DNA of 64,000 bases from Verrucomicrobiia bacterium (GCA_023953615.1 JAMLJH010000001.1:1343360-1407359); one strand, 5' to 3'. Shown: positions 7,334-15,929, numbered from the stretch's first letter. The notes: generated by a model from the letters alone, not told the origin. Numbers and translations are program-made.

Positions 7334-8464
7334 TCAAGGAAGCGATTTCAGGAAGCGCAACAGCTTCACCCGACCTTGTTCAAGCTGCGCAACCGTGATC
7401 CATTCGTCAGCGGTGTGCGCCTGCGCAATGTCGCCGGGACCAAACACCACGCTCGGAATCCCGCCTCCGGCCAGCACGGCGGCATCGCAAAAATAGTTCA
7501 ACCCGACGGCCTGCTGCTGACGGTTCAATCGCAAAAACTGACGCACCAACGGCTCGCGCGGATCGGTTTCCAACGCGGGACACAGTTTTAATTTCACGTT
7601 GCCGACCTTCGCGGCCAGGCCGGCCGCCTTCAAAAATGCCGCCAGGTTTTGTCGCGTCCACGCTTCGGATTCCCCCGGCAGCGTGCGCCGATCCACGCCC
7701 ACTCGGCAGAAATCGGGCACGATGTTGGGTTGCACCCCGCCGTGGATTGTTCCGATGTTGATCGTCCCGCTCCCCAACAGCCGATGACTTTTCTTCTTTA
7801 GTTGCGCGGCGTAGCGGTTCGCCAAAGCTTGCGTCACTTCCGCCATGGCTTGAATGGCGTTGACGCCGTGCCAGGGGGTCGAGCCGTGCGCGGCGCGTCC
7901 GTGCGTCACCACTTCCAACCACACGCTGCCCTTGTGCGCGGTGGCCACCGCAAGCCGGGTCGGTTCGCCCACGATGGCCAGGTCGGCACGAAATTTTTTG
8001 GCTGCCAGATAACGCGATCCGCTTTGCCCGCTTTCCTCATCCACCAACCCGACGAAAATAATTTCGGTTGTCTGCGGACGTTGTGCCGCTGCCGCCAAAT
8101 CAAGTAAAGCTTGCAACATCACCGCCACCGAACCTTTGGTGTCGCACGCGCCGCGACCATAAATCCTTCCGTGACGCTGGACGGGTTTGAATTGCGTTTC
8201 ACGGGCCACGTTCACCGTGTCCAAATGAGGCGCCAACAAAACCCGCTGGCGAATTTTGCCGGTCGGGCGCAAACGCACCAGGACGTTGGCTCGCTGCGGC
8301 AGCACGCGTTGCCACGCAACGGCCAAGCCGGCCCGGCTGGCGCCATTGGCGATAAACTCGGCTACCTGTTTCTCTCCGGCGTGCGGATGGGCCGCCGGTA
8401 AAAAGGCGGGGTTCACGCTGGGGATGGCAATCAGCTCGGCAAGCAGTCGGACCACTTTTGACAT
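7334..8464 (-). CDS. M20-family metallopeptidase (ArgE/DapE-like deacylase)
   Basis: A 376-residue zinc-dependent amidohydrolase. The signature residues are present: His80-x-Asp82 (PHLDTVNV), Asp108 in GRGACDTKGS, Glu143-Glu144 in VDEESGQSG, a GEPT segment and a C-terminal region with GPGDIAQAHTADEW carrying the last His ligand. The lid/dimerisation domain lies between. Members remove acyl groups from ornithine, succinyl-diaminopimelate or small peptides. An argG gene is encoded 10 kb away, and the organism has dapL, which would make DapE dispensable, so an ArgE-like or generic deacylase role is favoured but not proven. Confidence 0.85.
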   Translation of the reverse strand: MSKVVRLLAELIAIPSVNPAFLPAAHPHAGEKQVAEFIANGASRAGLAVAWQRVLPQRANVLVRLRPTGKIRQRVLLAPHLDTVNVARETQFKPVQRHGRIYGRGACDTKGSVAVMLQALLDLAAAAQRPQTTEIIFVGLVDEESGQSGSRYLAAKKFRADLAIVGEPTRLAVATAHKGSVWLEVVTHGRAAHGSTPWHGVNAIQAMAEVTQALANRYAAQLKKKSHRLLGSGTINIGTIHGGVQPNIVPDFCRVGVDRRTLPGESEAWTRQNLAAFLKAAGLAAKVGNVKLKLCPALETDPREPLVRQFLRLNRQQQAVGLNYFCDAAVLAGGGIPSVVFGPGDIAQAHTADEWITVAQLEQGRVKLLRFLKSLP

Positions 8465-8584
8465 GACGCGCCCATGTTAAATCCCGACGGGTGGAAGTCG
8501 AGACGCGAGCGCATCCCGCGTTTTTGGCGTCATTCGTCAGAATCTACATTCGACTTTCAGCGCGGCGCCTGCTAAAGAAAGCGC

Positions 8585-9406
8585 GTGGCCGAACCCAGTG
8601 TGCTGTTGCTTATTCCGGCGTACAACGAGGAAGCGCGCATCGAACCGGTGCTGCGCGAATTCGGCCGTTATTTCCGCGATCACTACCCCGGCCCGTTTCA
8701 ACTCTGCGTCGTGCTTAACGGTTGCCGGGATAACACGCGCGGCGTAATCGAAACCGTGGCGCGGGATTTTGACTTCATCACGTTCCGTGATTTTCCCGAT
8801 CCAATCGGCAAGGGGGGCGCGCTCATTGAAGGACTGAAGCTGGCGGGCACGGCCGAAGTGGTGGGTTATGTGGATGCCGATGGCGCTTCACCACCCCAGG
8901 CGTTTCACGACCTGGTTCGGCGCATCGGCGAGGCGGACTGCATCATTGGTTCGCGTTGGCTGCCGGGCGCCGTGCTGCATCAGGCGCAACCCTGGCTGCG
9001 CCGCTTCACCAGCCGCTGTTTTCACATCGTCGTGCAAGCCCTCTTTTGGATGAACATCAAAGACACGCAATGCCCGTGCAAGGTGATGCGCCGCGACGCC
9101 ATTGAGAAAATCCACTCGAACCTGCGCATCGCCGATCTGGCGTTTGATGTGAATTTAATCGTCGCGCTCAAGCGGGCCGGCTTTACCGTCAAAGAAGTGC
9201 CGACCGAATGGACCGATAAAATCGGATCAAAAGTCACCTCGTCGCTCTTGCGCACGTCGCTGACGATGTTTCTCTCCACCGTGCGGGTACGGCTGATTTA
9301 CTCGCCGTTTTACAACTGGCTCGGCCCGCTCCAGCTCCGTCCCCTGGAAAAATGGTTGTATAAAAAATTACGCGCGCCGGTACCGCGCCGCGGCGAAAAA
9401 CCGTAA
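8585..9406 (+). CDS. Family 2 glycosyltransferase (dolichyl/polyprenyl-phosphate sugar synthase type)
   Basis: A 273-residue GT-A enzyme. It starts VLLLIPAYNEEARIEPVL, with the nucleotide-sugar-binding Asp-containing loop YVDADGASPPQ (the DxD equivalent) and later IIGSRWLPGA. There is no long membrane anchor, although the C-terminal 60 residues contain an amphipathic stretch that could touch the membrane. The start is GTG 8585; no ATG fits upstream. Such enzymes load a sugar onto a polyprenyl phosphate for envelope glycans. It is divergent from the M20/flippase pair. Confidence 0.8.
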   Translation: MAEPSVLLLIPAYNEEARIEPVLREFGRYFRDHYPGPFQLCVVLNGCRDNTRGVIETVARDFDFITFRDFPDPIGKGGALIEGLKLAGTAEVVGYVDADGASPPQAFHDLVRRIGEADCIIGSRWLPGAVLHQAQPWLRRFTSRCFHIVVQALFWMNIKDTQCPCKVMRRDAIEKIHSNLRIADLAFDVNLIVALKRAGFTVKEVPTEWTDKIGSKVTSSLLRTSLTMFLSTVRVRLIYSPFYNWLGPLQLRPLEKWLYKKLRAPVPRRGEKP

Positions 9407-9474
9407 GGTAACGCCTGCGCGATAGCCGGAATGTCAGCTCGTGCATGTCCGTTCAGTCGCGTTATTCTGCCACC

Positions 9475-9673
9475 TAAGCCGGAACGATGCAGTTGGTTCA
9501 GGTGGAACGGCCAACTTGGCCGTTCTGGGCGGCAACCTGCCGCCCAGCCGAGCGCACGGAGATCGCACCCCATTGAGTTCGCACTCTTTGTGTTCGGCTG
9601 TCGGGCTGGTAGCCCGACAGAACGGGCCAGTGGCCCGTTCCACCCAAACTCCAATCGAATCGTTCCGACCAAG
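9475..9673. repeat. Multi-hairpin dispersed repeat A, copy 1 (199 bp)
   Basis: The same 199-bp sequence occurs at 44474-44672. Within it four tight hairpins follow each other: GAACGGCCA-ACT-TGGCCGTTC, GGGCGGCA-ACC-TGCCGCCC, TGTCGGGCT-GGT-AGCCCGACA and GAACGGGCCA-G-TGGCCCGTTC. All four stems are perfect in this copy. The outer ends form an imperfect terminal inverted repeat (AGCCGGAACGAT type). The copy abuts the stop codon of the nucleoside transporter gene. It is probably a MITE- or REP-like element and encodes nothing. Confidence 0.85.
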
Positions 9674-9674
9674 T

Positions 9675-11012
9675 TTACAACAACACTCCGGCAATCGCCG
9701 CGTTCAGCAACGTCGCCACGAAACCGACGAATAGCGCCCGCATTCCGAGGCGCGCCAGGTCCGCCCGCCGCCCGGGGGCCATCGCGCCGATGCCGCCGAG
9801 TTGGATGCCCACGGACGCGAAGTTCGCGAAGCCGGTCAGCGCAAACGCCGCCAGCACGTACGAGCGCTCGCTCATAAAATCCGGCGTGGCCATCCAGCCT
9901 TTCATCAGCAGGAAGGCAACGTGTTCGTTGGTGGCCAGTTTCGTTCCCAACAACGCACCGACCTTGGGCACATCAGCCACTTCCACTCCCATCAAAAAGG
10001 CCGCCGGAGAAAAAATCCAACCGAACAGCTTCGACAACGTCAAGTCGGGCACGATTTTTCCCAAGATGGCGTCGAACATGGCAACGAAGGCAATGAATAC
10101 GATCAGCATCGCGGCCACATTCAACGCGAGCTTCAGTCCGTCGGTGGTGCCGGCGGCCACGGCATCCACTCCATTCACATAAGGCGATTTTTCCTTTTCC
10201 CGCTGCACGGCCCCGGCCGTCTCGGGCACGCTGGTTTCCGGAAGAAACAATTTGGACAGGTACAAACTGCACGGACAGGCCATGATGCAGGTGATCAGGA
10301 CCGCCACCGGATCGGCGCCGTAACTGATATACACCACCATCATGGCGCCGGAGATGTGCGCAAAACCACTGGCCATCAGCACGAACAATTCGGAATTGGT
10401 CATGCGCGGCACGTACGGCTTCACGATCAGCGGCGCCTCGGTTTGTCCCATGAAGACGTTGGCCGAGACGGACAAGGTTTCGGCGCCGCTCGTGCCCATC
10501 AGATGCACCATCGCGCGCGCCATGAAACGGACGATGCGCTGTAAAATGCCGTAGTGGTAAAGCATTGTGAAAAACGCGGACACAAACAGAATCGGCGGCA
10601 ACACCTTGAAGGCGAACATGAACATGAATTCCTTCCCCGGATTCAGCGCAATGTCGCCCGGTCGCGCCAGGTTGCCGAAGACAAACTCGCCGCCTTGATC
10701 GGAGAAATTGATGAAGCTGACGACGACATCCTTGGCCAGTTCAAACAAGGTTTTGATGAACGGCACTTTCAAAACGAGCAACGCCAGGACCAATTGCAGC
10801 GTTACGCCCCAGCCAATCGTGGACCAGCGCACCGCCCGCAGATTGGCCGAAAACATGGCCACCAACCCGAAGAAACAAAAAATGCCGGCGCCGGCCTGGC
10901 CACGCACGCCAATCCATTCCCGCAATAAATACGCGCCACTGCCCAACAGCACGATGCCGGCGGCAATAAGCAACCGCCAGCGCAACGGGGTGGGTAAAGG
11001 TTGGTTCGTCAT
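9675..11012 (-). CDS. Concentrative nucleoside transporter, NupC/CNT family
   Basis: A 445-residue inner-membrane protein with about ten helices. The start is placed at ATG 11012 (MTNQPLPTPLRWRLLIAA); the longer open frame adds a polar extension. Family landmarks are visible: GVTLQLVLALLVLKVP, the FVFG loop, ANVFMGQTEAPLIVKPYV (the nucleoside-binding QTE motif) and a late GFANFASVGIQLGG block. It imports nucleosides with a proton or sodium ion. It lies 83 bp downstream of hpt on the same strand, so transport and purine salvage are probably co-transcribed. Confidence 0.92.
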   Translation of the reverse strand: MTNQPLPTPLRWRLLIAAGIVLLGSGAYLLREWIGVRGQAGAGIFCFFGLVAMFSANLRAVRWSTIGWGVTLQLVLALLVLKVPFIKTLFELAKDVVVSFINFSDQGGEFVFGNLARPGDIALNPGKEFMFMFAFKVLPPILFVSAFFTMLYHYGILQRIVRFMARAMVHLMGTSGAETLSVSANVFMGQTEAPLIVKPYVPRMTNSELFVLMASGFAHISGAMMVVYISYGADPVAVLITCIMACPCSLYLSKLFLPETSVPETAGAVQREKEKSPYVNGVDAVAAGTTDGLKLALNVAAMLIVFIAFVAMFDAILGKIVPDLTLSKLFGWIFSPAAFLMGVEVADVPKVGALLGTKLATNEHVAFLLMKGWMATPDFMSERSYVLAAFALTGFANFASVGIQLGGIGAMAPGRRADLARLGMRALFVGFVATLLNAAIAGVLL

Positions 11013-11095
11013 GTCGGGGGGCAACAGTAACGACTTGGATTTTCCGCGTCCAGACTGCGACTTCAATTCGTGACGAAAAACGCAGGCCGCCCGCA

Positions 11096-11734
11096 CTATC
11101 GCGGTCGCGGCGGTTTCGATTTTCGTCGCGACGGTTGCCGGGGAGTCGGCGGCAAATAAAGTTCCGGGCGCAACACCCCCACAAACGGCAGGTTGCGGTA
11201 TTTTTCGGCGAAATCGAGTCCGTAGCCCACGACAAATTCGTCCGGGATTGTGAAGCCGATATAATCCGCTTTGATCGGTTCGGCGCGGCGCGACGGTTTA
11301 TCGAGCAGGACGCAGGTGCGGATGCGTTTCGGTCCGAGCGCCCGCAGTTTCTCCAAGACGCGCCGCAACGTGCGCCCGGTATCGAGAATGTCATCCACCA
11401 ACAACACGTCACGCCCCCGGGCATCCAGCCTCAGTTCTTTCGTGAAAACCAACTGCCCGGATTCCGTCCCCTTTCCGTAACTGGAGACGCCGATGAAATC
11501 GAGCCGCAACGGCTGCGAAAGGCGGCGCAACAAATCGCCGATGAACATCACGGTACCGTTGAGCAACGAAATCACCATCAGATCGCTGCCCACGAAATCG
11601 CGTTCAATCTCCCGCGCCAACGCGGCAACACGCCGGGCGATCATCTGATCCGTGAGCAGTACCCGGGCGATCTCCTTGCGCCAGCGGGCAGGCACCGGAA
11701 CGCGGGCAGCGGGGAGGCGGATCGCTTTGTTCAT
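11096..11734 (-). CDS. hpt: Hypoxanthine phosphoribosyltransferase
   Basis: A 212-residue cytosolic enzyme that makes IMP or GMP from hypoxanthine or guanine and PRPP. The PRPP loop LVDDILDTGRTL is at residues 112-123, and the flexible loop with SSYGKGTESGQ and the late YIGFTIPDEFVVGYGLDF block are typical. Start at ATG 11734; the open frame 25 codons further upstream lacks family similarity. The last 25 residues are basic and Pro-rich and exceed the usual length. It is followed by the nucleoside transporter gene and belongs functionally with guaA in purine supply. Confidence 0.93.
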   Translation of the reverse strand: MNKAIRLPAARVPVPARWRKEIARVLLTDQMIARRVAALAREIERDFVGSDLMVISLLNGTVMFIGDLLRRLSQPLRLDFIGVSSYGKGTESGQLVFTKELRLDARGRDVLLVDDILDTGRTLRRVLEKLRALGPKRIRTCVLLDKPSRRAEPIKADYIGFTIPDEFVVGYGLDFAEKYRNLPFVGVLRPELYLPPTPRQPSRRKSKPPRPR

Positions 11735-11869
11735 GGCGCGATGGTAGAGATTCAAGCGCGATTGCCGAGAAAATTTCGCGCGCCAAAATGAAATCACTGC
11801 TATGCCCAAAAATTCATACCGACATCACACTCGACCCGTTCAAATATATTTTGAGTCGTGCTCGGGCTT

Positions 11870-12238
11870 TTATTGCTTGGCAGGCCGCGCGTGAATGCGG
11901 AGTTTGTTATCCGTCAACAACACGAACGCGCCGGCCCAATTTTCCACTTCATTCGCGGCGAAGACATCGGCGACCTTTGCCAGCAACGCCTTTCGCCCCG
12001 GCTCACGCATTCGGATCAGCATCAAACCATGATGCGTTCCGGGGGCGAATCGTCGAATGTCTGAAAAATCCAGATCCTGCGTGATGAAAAATCTTTCGCT
12101 CTGCTGCGCCGCCTGCCAAACGGTCGGGTCTGGTTTCCCGGCAAGCCGCTCCAGCCGCACGTTGTCCGCTTGATGCCCCAACTCCGTCAGCCGCGCCAAA
12201 AGCGATTCAGGCAGGTTCTCGTCCAGCTTGATTTTCAT
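11870..12238 (-). CDS. DUF5615 PIN-like toxin candidate
   Basis: A 122-residue Mut7-C/PIN-like protein. It starts MKIKLDENLPESLLARL with the conserved Asp-Glu-Asn, then has FFITQDLDFSDIRRFAPG with the second acidic cluster, and GLMLIRMREPGRKALLAKV. The ATG at 12238 overlaps the upstream DUF433 gene by four bases (ATGA), the standard arrangement of this toxin-antitoxin family. RNase activity is inferred from the fold. It sits between hpt and the dUTPase gene; no flanking direct repeats were noticed. Confidence 0.88.
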   Translation of the reverse strand: MKIKLDENLPESLLARLTELGHQADNVRLERLAGKPDPTVWQAAQQSERFFITQDLDFSDIRRFAPGTHHGLMLIRMREPGRKALLAKVADVFAANEVENWAGAFVLLTDNKLRIHARPAKQ

Positions 12239-12480
12239 GCGGCCACGGGAAGTGGCGGCACGGGCAAATCCTCCACCGACGACATGGCGGCGAAAGCGAT
12301 CACCGCGCGCATGGCCTCGGTGGAAACGGTCGGGTAATCGGCGCGAATCTCTTCCACCGCCGCGCCTTCCGCGAGGCTGGCCAACAAAGTCCGCACCGTG
12401 ACGCGCGTGCCTTTGATGACCAGTTCCCCGCCGCAAATTTCCTTGCGGCGCTCGAAGAATGATTGGTAGTCAAAATTCAT
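12235..12480 (-). CDS. DUF433 antitoxin candidate
   Basis: An 81-residue helix-turn-helix protein of the DUF433 family. It contains RKEICGGELVIKGTRVTVRTLLASL, condensed here as the GG-x-x-x-I-x-G-T-R-V core, followed by IRADYPTVSTEAMRAVIAFA. It starts at ATG 12480 and its stop overlaps the start of the DUF5615 toxin gene. It probably binds DNA and neutralises the toxin. The Ala/Pro-rich tail (VEDLPVPPLPVAA) would contact the partner. Confidence 0.85.
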   Translation of the reverse strand: MNFDYQSFFERRKEICGGELVIKGTRVTVRTLLASLAEGAAVEEIRADYPTVSTEAMRAVIAFAAMSSVEDLPVPPLPVAA

Positions 12481-12524
12481 CGCGGCTTAAATTAGTGCTT
12501 TTGCGCGCGGATCGCAACGAATGT

Positions 12525-12905
12525 TCAGATGTGTTTGGAATCCTGCTCGTCTTTGACGCGATAGCCGGTTTCCTGGCGTTTGAAATTCACCTGGTTCTTT
12601 TTGCAATAAGCGGCAAACACGTCGTCCGCGCTCATGCCGAGCACCTGCGCCATGCTGATGAGAAAATGGAACAAGTCCACCACTTCGACGCGCGCGTTCT
12701 GCTCGTCAAATTGCTGATACTTGGCCCACCATTTCCACGGCACACTGTCCACCAGCTCGGCAATCTCCTGGGTCATGGCGCGCGAATAGTTCAGCAGCCA
12801 TTTCGTCTTTTCAGCCTCGGACATGTTTTCAGTTACGACGCCAATACGTTGGTTCAAGGCATCTTGCATTCGCCACAATTCGCGCAACTGATCCGGTTTA
12901 TCCAT
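12525..12905 (-). CDS. All-alpha dUTP diphosphatase (MazG/dUTPase superfamily)
   Basis: A 126-residue helical NTP pyrophosphohydrolase. The metal-binding acidic motifs are MTQEIAELVDSVPWKWW and ARVEVVDLFHFLISMA, the ExxE...ExxD arrangement of dimeric dUTPases. It hydrolyses dUTP to dUMP, keeping uracil out of DNA. A SMUG1-type uracil-DNA glycosylase is encoded at 22190-22915, so both arms of uracil defence are in the window, although not adjacent. Start at ATG 12905. Family assignment is from motif pattern. Confidence 0.8.
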   Translation of the reverse strand: MDKPDQLRELWRMQDALNQRIGVVTENMSEAEKTKWLLNYSRAMTQEIAELVDSVPWKWWAKYQQFDEQNARVEVVDLFHFLISMAQVLGMSADDVFAAYCKKNQVNFKRQETGYRVKDEQDSKHI

Positions 12906-12956
12906 GTGCAGAGGATTCGGATGAAAGGCCGGTGAATCAAGCCGGAAAGCGGAGGT

Positions 12957-13111
12957 TTAACCACGGATGGACACGGATAAACACGGATGAAAAAACGGTT
13001 TTACCCGAGCTGCGCGAATTTTCGGGCATGGGATTGAATCGGCGCTAATTCACGAAATTCACGCAAGATTATTTCCGTAATTCGTGTTTATCCGTGTCCA
13101 TCCGTGGTTAA
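12957..13111. repeat. Perfect 29-bp inverted repeat bounding a 97-bp spacer
   Basis: The arm at 12957-12985 (TTAACCACGGATGGACACGG...) is the exact reverse complement of 13083-13111. This accounts for the whole gap between the dUTPase gene and the pseudouridine synthase gene. The right arm contains the stop codon and last residues (TTDGHG) of the synthase, so the repeat has replaced that gene's original end. Similar 'accacggatggacacgg' repeats are common in Verrucomicrobia and Planctomycetes genomes. Confidence 0.85.
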
Positions 13112-13816
13112 AAAATCCTGAAACCACGCTTCCGGTGCGCAGCGAAATTCCAGCGGTTGCCCACGCCACTCAAAACGCACGGCGCTCGCATGCAAGGCGT
13201 GATTCGGCAGGATGAGCCGGGTGCGTTGCGCGTCCGTCAACCGTCGCTCCACCAAAGCGAGATAAAGCGTTTCATCACCGCCGTAAATTTTGTCGCCCAC
13301 GATGGGATGACCAAGATGCGCGAGATGGATGCGGATTTGATGTTTGCGCCCGGTCTTCGGCAGCAGCCGCAGCAAAGTAAAATCCCCCTCGGCACGATCA
13401 AAACGGTTTTGCACCCAAAACTCCGTCTGTGCCGGAGTTCCATCGGCGCGAACACAATCTTTGATGGCGACAACGCTTTGTTCGTCCTTGCCCAACGGCG
13501 CGTCAATCAAACCGTGTTCCTCGCGCAACCAACCGTGAACGATGGCAACGTATTCCTTTTCCACCGACCGTGTTTCCCATAGTTTTCCCAATTCGCCCGC
13601 GACAACCGCAGTTTTGGCCACCACCGTCACGCCGCTCGTCTCGCGATCCAAGCGGTTCACCAAATGCGGCTTGGCATCCGCGCCAAGATGCAATCGCACG
13701 CAGCTGATCAAGCTGGAATAGGCGTCGCCTTTGGTGGGATGGCAAACGAGATCCGCGGGTTTGTTGATAATCAACAAATCCGCGTCCTCATGCAGAATAT
13801 CGAAAAGCTTGTCCAA
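13088..13816 (-). CDS. RluA-family pseudouridine synthase
   Basis: A 242-residue RNA-modifying enzyme. It has LLIINKPADLVCHP near the start, the catalytic Asp in VNRLDRETSGVTVVAKT, PKTGRKHQIRIHLAHLGHPIVGD and a HASAVRF block near the end. There is no S4 domain. The start is set at TTG 13816 (reading MDKLFDILHEDADLL). The open frame continues to 14041, but that extension is antisense to the first membrane helices of the divergent gene and has no family character. The C-terminal residues derive from the inverted repeat. The target (rRNA or tRNA uridine) is unknown. Confidence 0.85.
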   Translation of the reverse strand: MDKLFDILHEDADLLIINKPADLVCHPTKGDAYSSLISCVRLHLGADAKPHLVNRLDRETSGVTVVAKTAVVAGELGKLWETRSVEKEYVAIVHGWLREEHGLIDAPLGKDEQSVVAIKDCVRADGTPAQTEFWVQNRFDRAEGDFTLLRLLPKTGRKHQIRIHLAHLGHPIVGDKIYGGDETLYLALVERRLTDAQRTRLILPNHALHASAVRFEWRGQPLEFRCAPEAWFQDFLTTDGHG

Positions 13817-13874
13817 GTTTCGCCGGGAATTATCATTTGGTGGCTTGAAAGAAAAGTGGAGTAAAATTCTACCG

Positions 13875-14507
13875 GTGCTATTGATGCTGGCGTTCGCGCT
13901 TTCGCGCATTCCTGGAGTTTTGCCGAAAAACTTCAGCGTGGCGTATGCCTTGATGTTTTGCGCGGGCGTCTTTTTTGTGGGCCGTCTTTCTTGGTGGCTG
14001 TTGTGGGGTACCGTGCTCATCAGCGATCTGGCTTTGAACACGTATTATTGGCTGGCCCTCGATTATGATGTCTGGAAACCCGCCAACCTTTCGCATCTGC
14101 TGTTCAACTACGCCGCCTACGGGGCGATCATCCTGTTGGGAAAGCGTTTCAAACCCACCGCCTCGTTCATGGCTCTGCTGGGCGGCGGAATTCTGGGGGC
14201 CATGTTGTTTTATCTCATCACCAACACGGCTTCTTGGTTGATCAATCCTTTCCACAATCCGGAATACAGCAAAACTTTGATGGGTTGGATCATCGCGCTG
14301 ACCAAGGGCACGGGCGGCTGGCCCCAGACTTGGGAATTCTTCCGCAACACCCTGTTGAGCGGTGGACTCTTCACCGCGCTCTTTGTCGCCGCCGCCAAGC
14401 TGACCGCCACCGCGGAATCGCCGGCGGACAAAGTTGCCGGAGCGCGCGAGCCAGAGGAGTCCGGTGAAGCCGAACCGGAAGCCAAACCCGAGGAAGCCAA
14501 AGCGTAA
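13875..14507 (+). CDS. DUF6580-like integral membrane protein
   Basis: About 210 residues with four to five hydrophobic helices (ILPVLLMLAFALSRIPG; NFSVAYALMFCAGVFFVG; the LLWGTVLISDLALN loop; a Gly-rich helix near GGGILGAMLFY; LLSGGLFTALFVAAAKL). The NFSxAYA and SDLxLN elements match the family often found in Verrucomicrobia and Bacteroidetes. The tail is acidic (many Glu/Pro/Ala). The start is uncertain: GTG 13875 is used, ATG 13884 is the alternative, and an even earlier non-canonical start is possible. It is divergent from the pseudouridine synthase. Function unknown; some relatives lie beside vitamin transporters. Confidence 0.7.
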   Translation: MLLMLAFALSRIPGVLPKNFSVAYALMFCAGVFFVGRLSWWLLWGTVLISDLALNTYYWLALDYDVWKPANLSHLLFNYAAYGAIILLGKRFKPTASFMALLGGGILGAMLFYLITNTASWLINPFHNPEYSKTLMGWIIALTKGTGGWPQTWEFFRNTLLSGGLFTALFVAAAKLTATAESPADKVAGAREPEESGEAEPEAKPEEAKA

Positions 14508-14563
14508 TTGCTGGCGCGAACCAATTCCTTCATACTCCCCGGCATCCGCAACATTGAACGCGC

Positions 14564-15037
14564 ATGAAAATTGGTCTGATTTCTGACACGCACGATTTCT
14601 TTGAGCCGCGCCTCGAACAAATTTTCCGAGGCGTGGATCACATTTTGCACGCCGGGGACGTTGGCTCGGACTGGATCCTCACCCAACTCGAAAGCCTCGC
14701 GCCCACCACCGCCGTGTTGGGTAACACCGACGTCGGTTTATCCCTGCCCCTCACCCAGGTCAAAACGCTGGGAACGATGAAAGCGCTCCTCCACCACATC
14801 GTGACGCCTTACGCTCCGGCCAGTGAACTCGAGGCGCGGATCAAACGGGAAAAACCGCAACTCGTTTTGTTCGGCCATACGCACCAGAAATTTCAGCAAT
14901 ATCTCGGCGGCACGCTGTTTCTCAATCCCGGTTACGCCGGCAAACCGAAATACGGCGCGGAACGCAGCGTGGCGTTATTGGAACTCCATGGCGAGCAACT
15001 CGCGGTTAATTTCGTCAAACTGCCGGACCATCGGTGA
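14564..15037 (+). CDS. YfcE/MJ0936-type metallophosphoesterase
   Basis: A 157-residue calcineurin-like phosphodiesterase. The metal-site motifs appear in order: DTHD near residue 8, HAGDVGSDW, LGNTDVG and FGHTHQKF. It is cytosolic and acts on small phosphodiesters or phosphomonoesters in vitro in related proteins; its physiological substrate is unknown. Its stop overlaps the GTG start of the following methyltransferase gene (GTGA), so the two are probably translated together. Confidence 0.9.
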   Translation: MKIGLISDTHDFFEPRLEQIFRGVDHILHAGDVGSDWILTQLESLAPTTAVLGNTDVGLSLPLTQVKTLGTMKALLHHIVTPYAPASELEARIKREKPQLVLFGHTHQKFQQYLGGTLFLNPGYAGKPKYGAERSVALLELHGEQLAVNFVKLPDHR

Positions 15038-15876
15038 ACCCAGCTTCACATTTCAAAGGTTGGGCCAAACCTGGTCCGGTTCCGCCCGGCTTCAACTCCG
15101 GCGTGAAACTGGAAACACACGAAACCCTGGACGCTATCAGCGGTCACTTTCGCTTGTTCCAATTGCGCGAGGGACACCGCTTCTCCACTGATGATTTGCT
15201 GGTGGCCTGGTACGGCACCAGTTGGTGTCCCACCGCGCGCACCGCGCTGGATCTGGGCAGCGGCCTGGGCACCGTCGGAATGATCTGCGCGTGGCGACTG
15301 CCCGGCGCGCGTTTCGTGACGATTGAGGCGCAGGATGAAAGCGTGGCGTTGGCGCAAAAATCCGCGCGTTACAATGGATTGACGGATCGCTATGAAATCC
15401 GGCACGGCGATTTTCGTGAGCCGGACAGGCTTGCGCCGGACGAAAAATTCGATCTCATCACCGCCAGTCCGCCCTATTTTCCCGTCGGCGCAGGAGTGGA
15501 AAGCGAGCATCCACAAAAGCTGGCCTGTCGCTTCGAGTTGCGCGGCACGATCGCCGACTATTGTGCCACCGCCGCTCGACAGCTCGCACCCGGCGGTTTT
15601 CTGGCCTGCGTCTTTCCGGCTGAACCATTGCAACGGGCCCGCGCGGAAGCCGGCGCCAAGGCGGCGGGATTGGTCATCGTGCGACGGCGTCCGATCATTT
15701 TTCGCGAAACCGAACCGCCGGTAATCGAACTGCTGGGCTTGATGCGCGGTCCGGATTTGCCCGAATGGTTTCGCGGCCAAACGTGGATGGAACCGGAATT
15801 GATCATCCGCACGCGCAGCGGCGAAATCCATCCGGAGTATTCCGCGGTGAAACTGACGCTGGGCTTTCCGCCGTGA
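15034..15876 (+). CDS. TrmN6/YfiC-like N6-adenine methyltransferase
   Basis: A 280-residue class I SAM-dependent methyltransferase. SAM-binding motif I is DLGSGLGTVG (residues 73-82), the acidic ribose-binding residue is in ARFVTIEAQD, and the catalytic motif reads ASPPYFP (145-148 = SPPY, a variant of NPPY). This matches tRNA1(Val) A37 N6-methyltransferases. The N-terminal 30 residues are extra, and the start is GTG 15034, coupled to the preceding phosphoesterase. DNA- or protein-directed activity is less likely given the absence of a recognition domain. Confidence 0.78.
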   Translation: MNPASHFKGWAKPGPVPPGFNSGVKLETHETLDAISGHFRLFQLREGHRFSTDDLLVAWYGTSWCPTARTALDLGSGLGTVGMICAWRLPGARFVTIEAQDESVALAQKSARYNGLTDRYEIRHGDFREPDRLAPDEKFDLITASPPYFPVGAGVESEHPQKLACRFELRGTIADYCATAARQLAPGGFLACVFPAEPLQRARAEAGAKAAGLVIVRRRPIIFRETEPPVIELLGLMRGPDLPEWFRGQTWMEPELIIRTRSGEIHPEYSAVKLTLGFPP

Positions 15877-15929
15877 GGTTTTTCGTAAATCGGTTTGCCT
15901 GTCGAAATAACAAACTTAATAATGGGCGC

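Noticed and set aside
9801..10544. Long plus-strand frame opposite the nucleoside transporter
   Set aside because: Rich in Gln/His/Arg without domains; a shadow of the GC-rich transporter gene.
11870..12480. DUF433/DUF5615 pair as a further gene-end cassette
   Set aside because: No direct repeat of hpt or of the dUTPase gene was seen around it, so it is treated as an ordinary toxin-antitoxin pair.
13817..14041. N-terminal extension of the pseudouridine synthase frame
   Set aside because: It is antisense to the first membrane helices of the divergent DUF6580-like gene and has no family character; a TTG start at 13816 removes the overlap.
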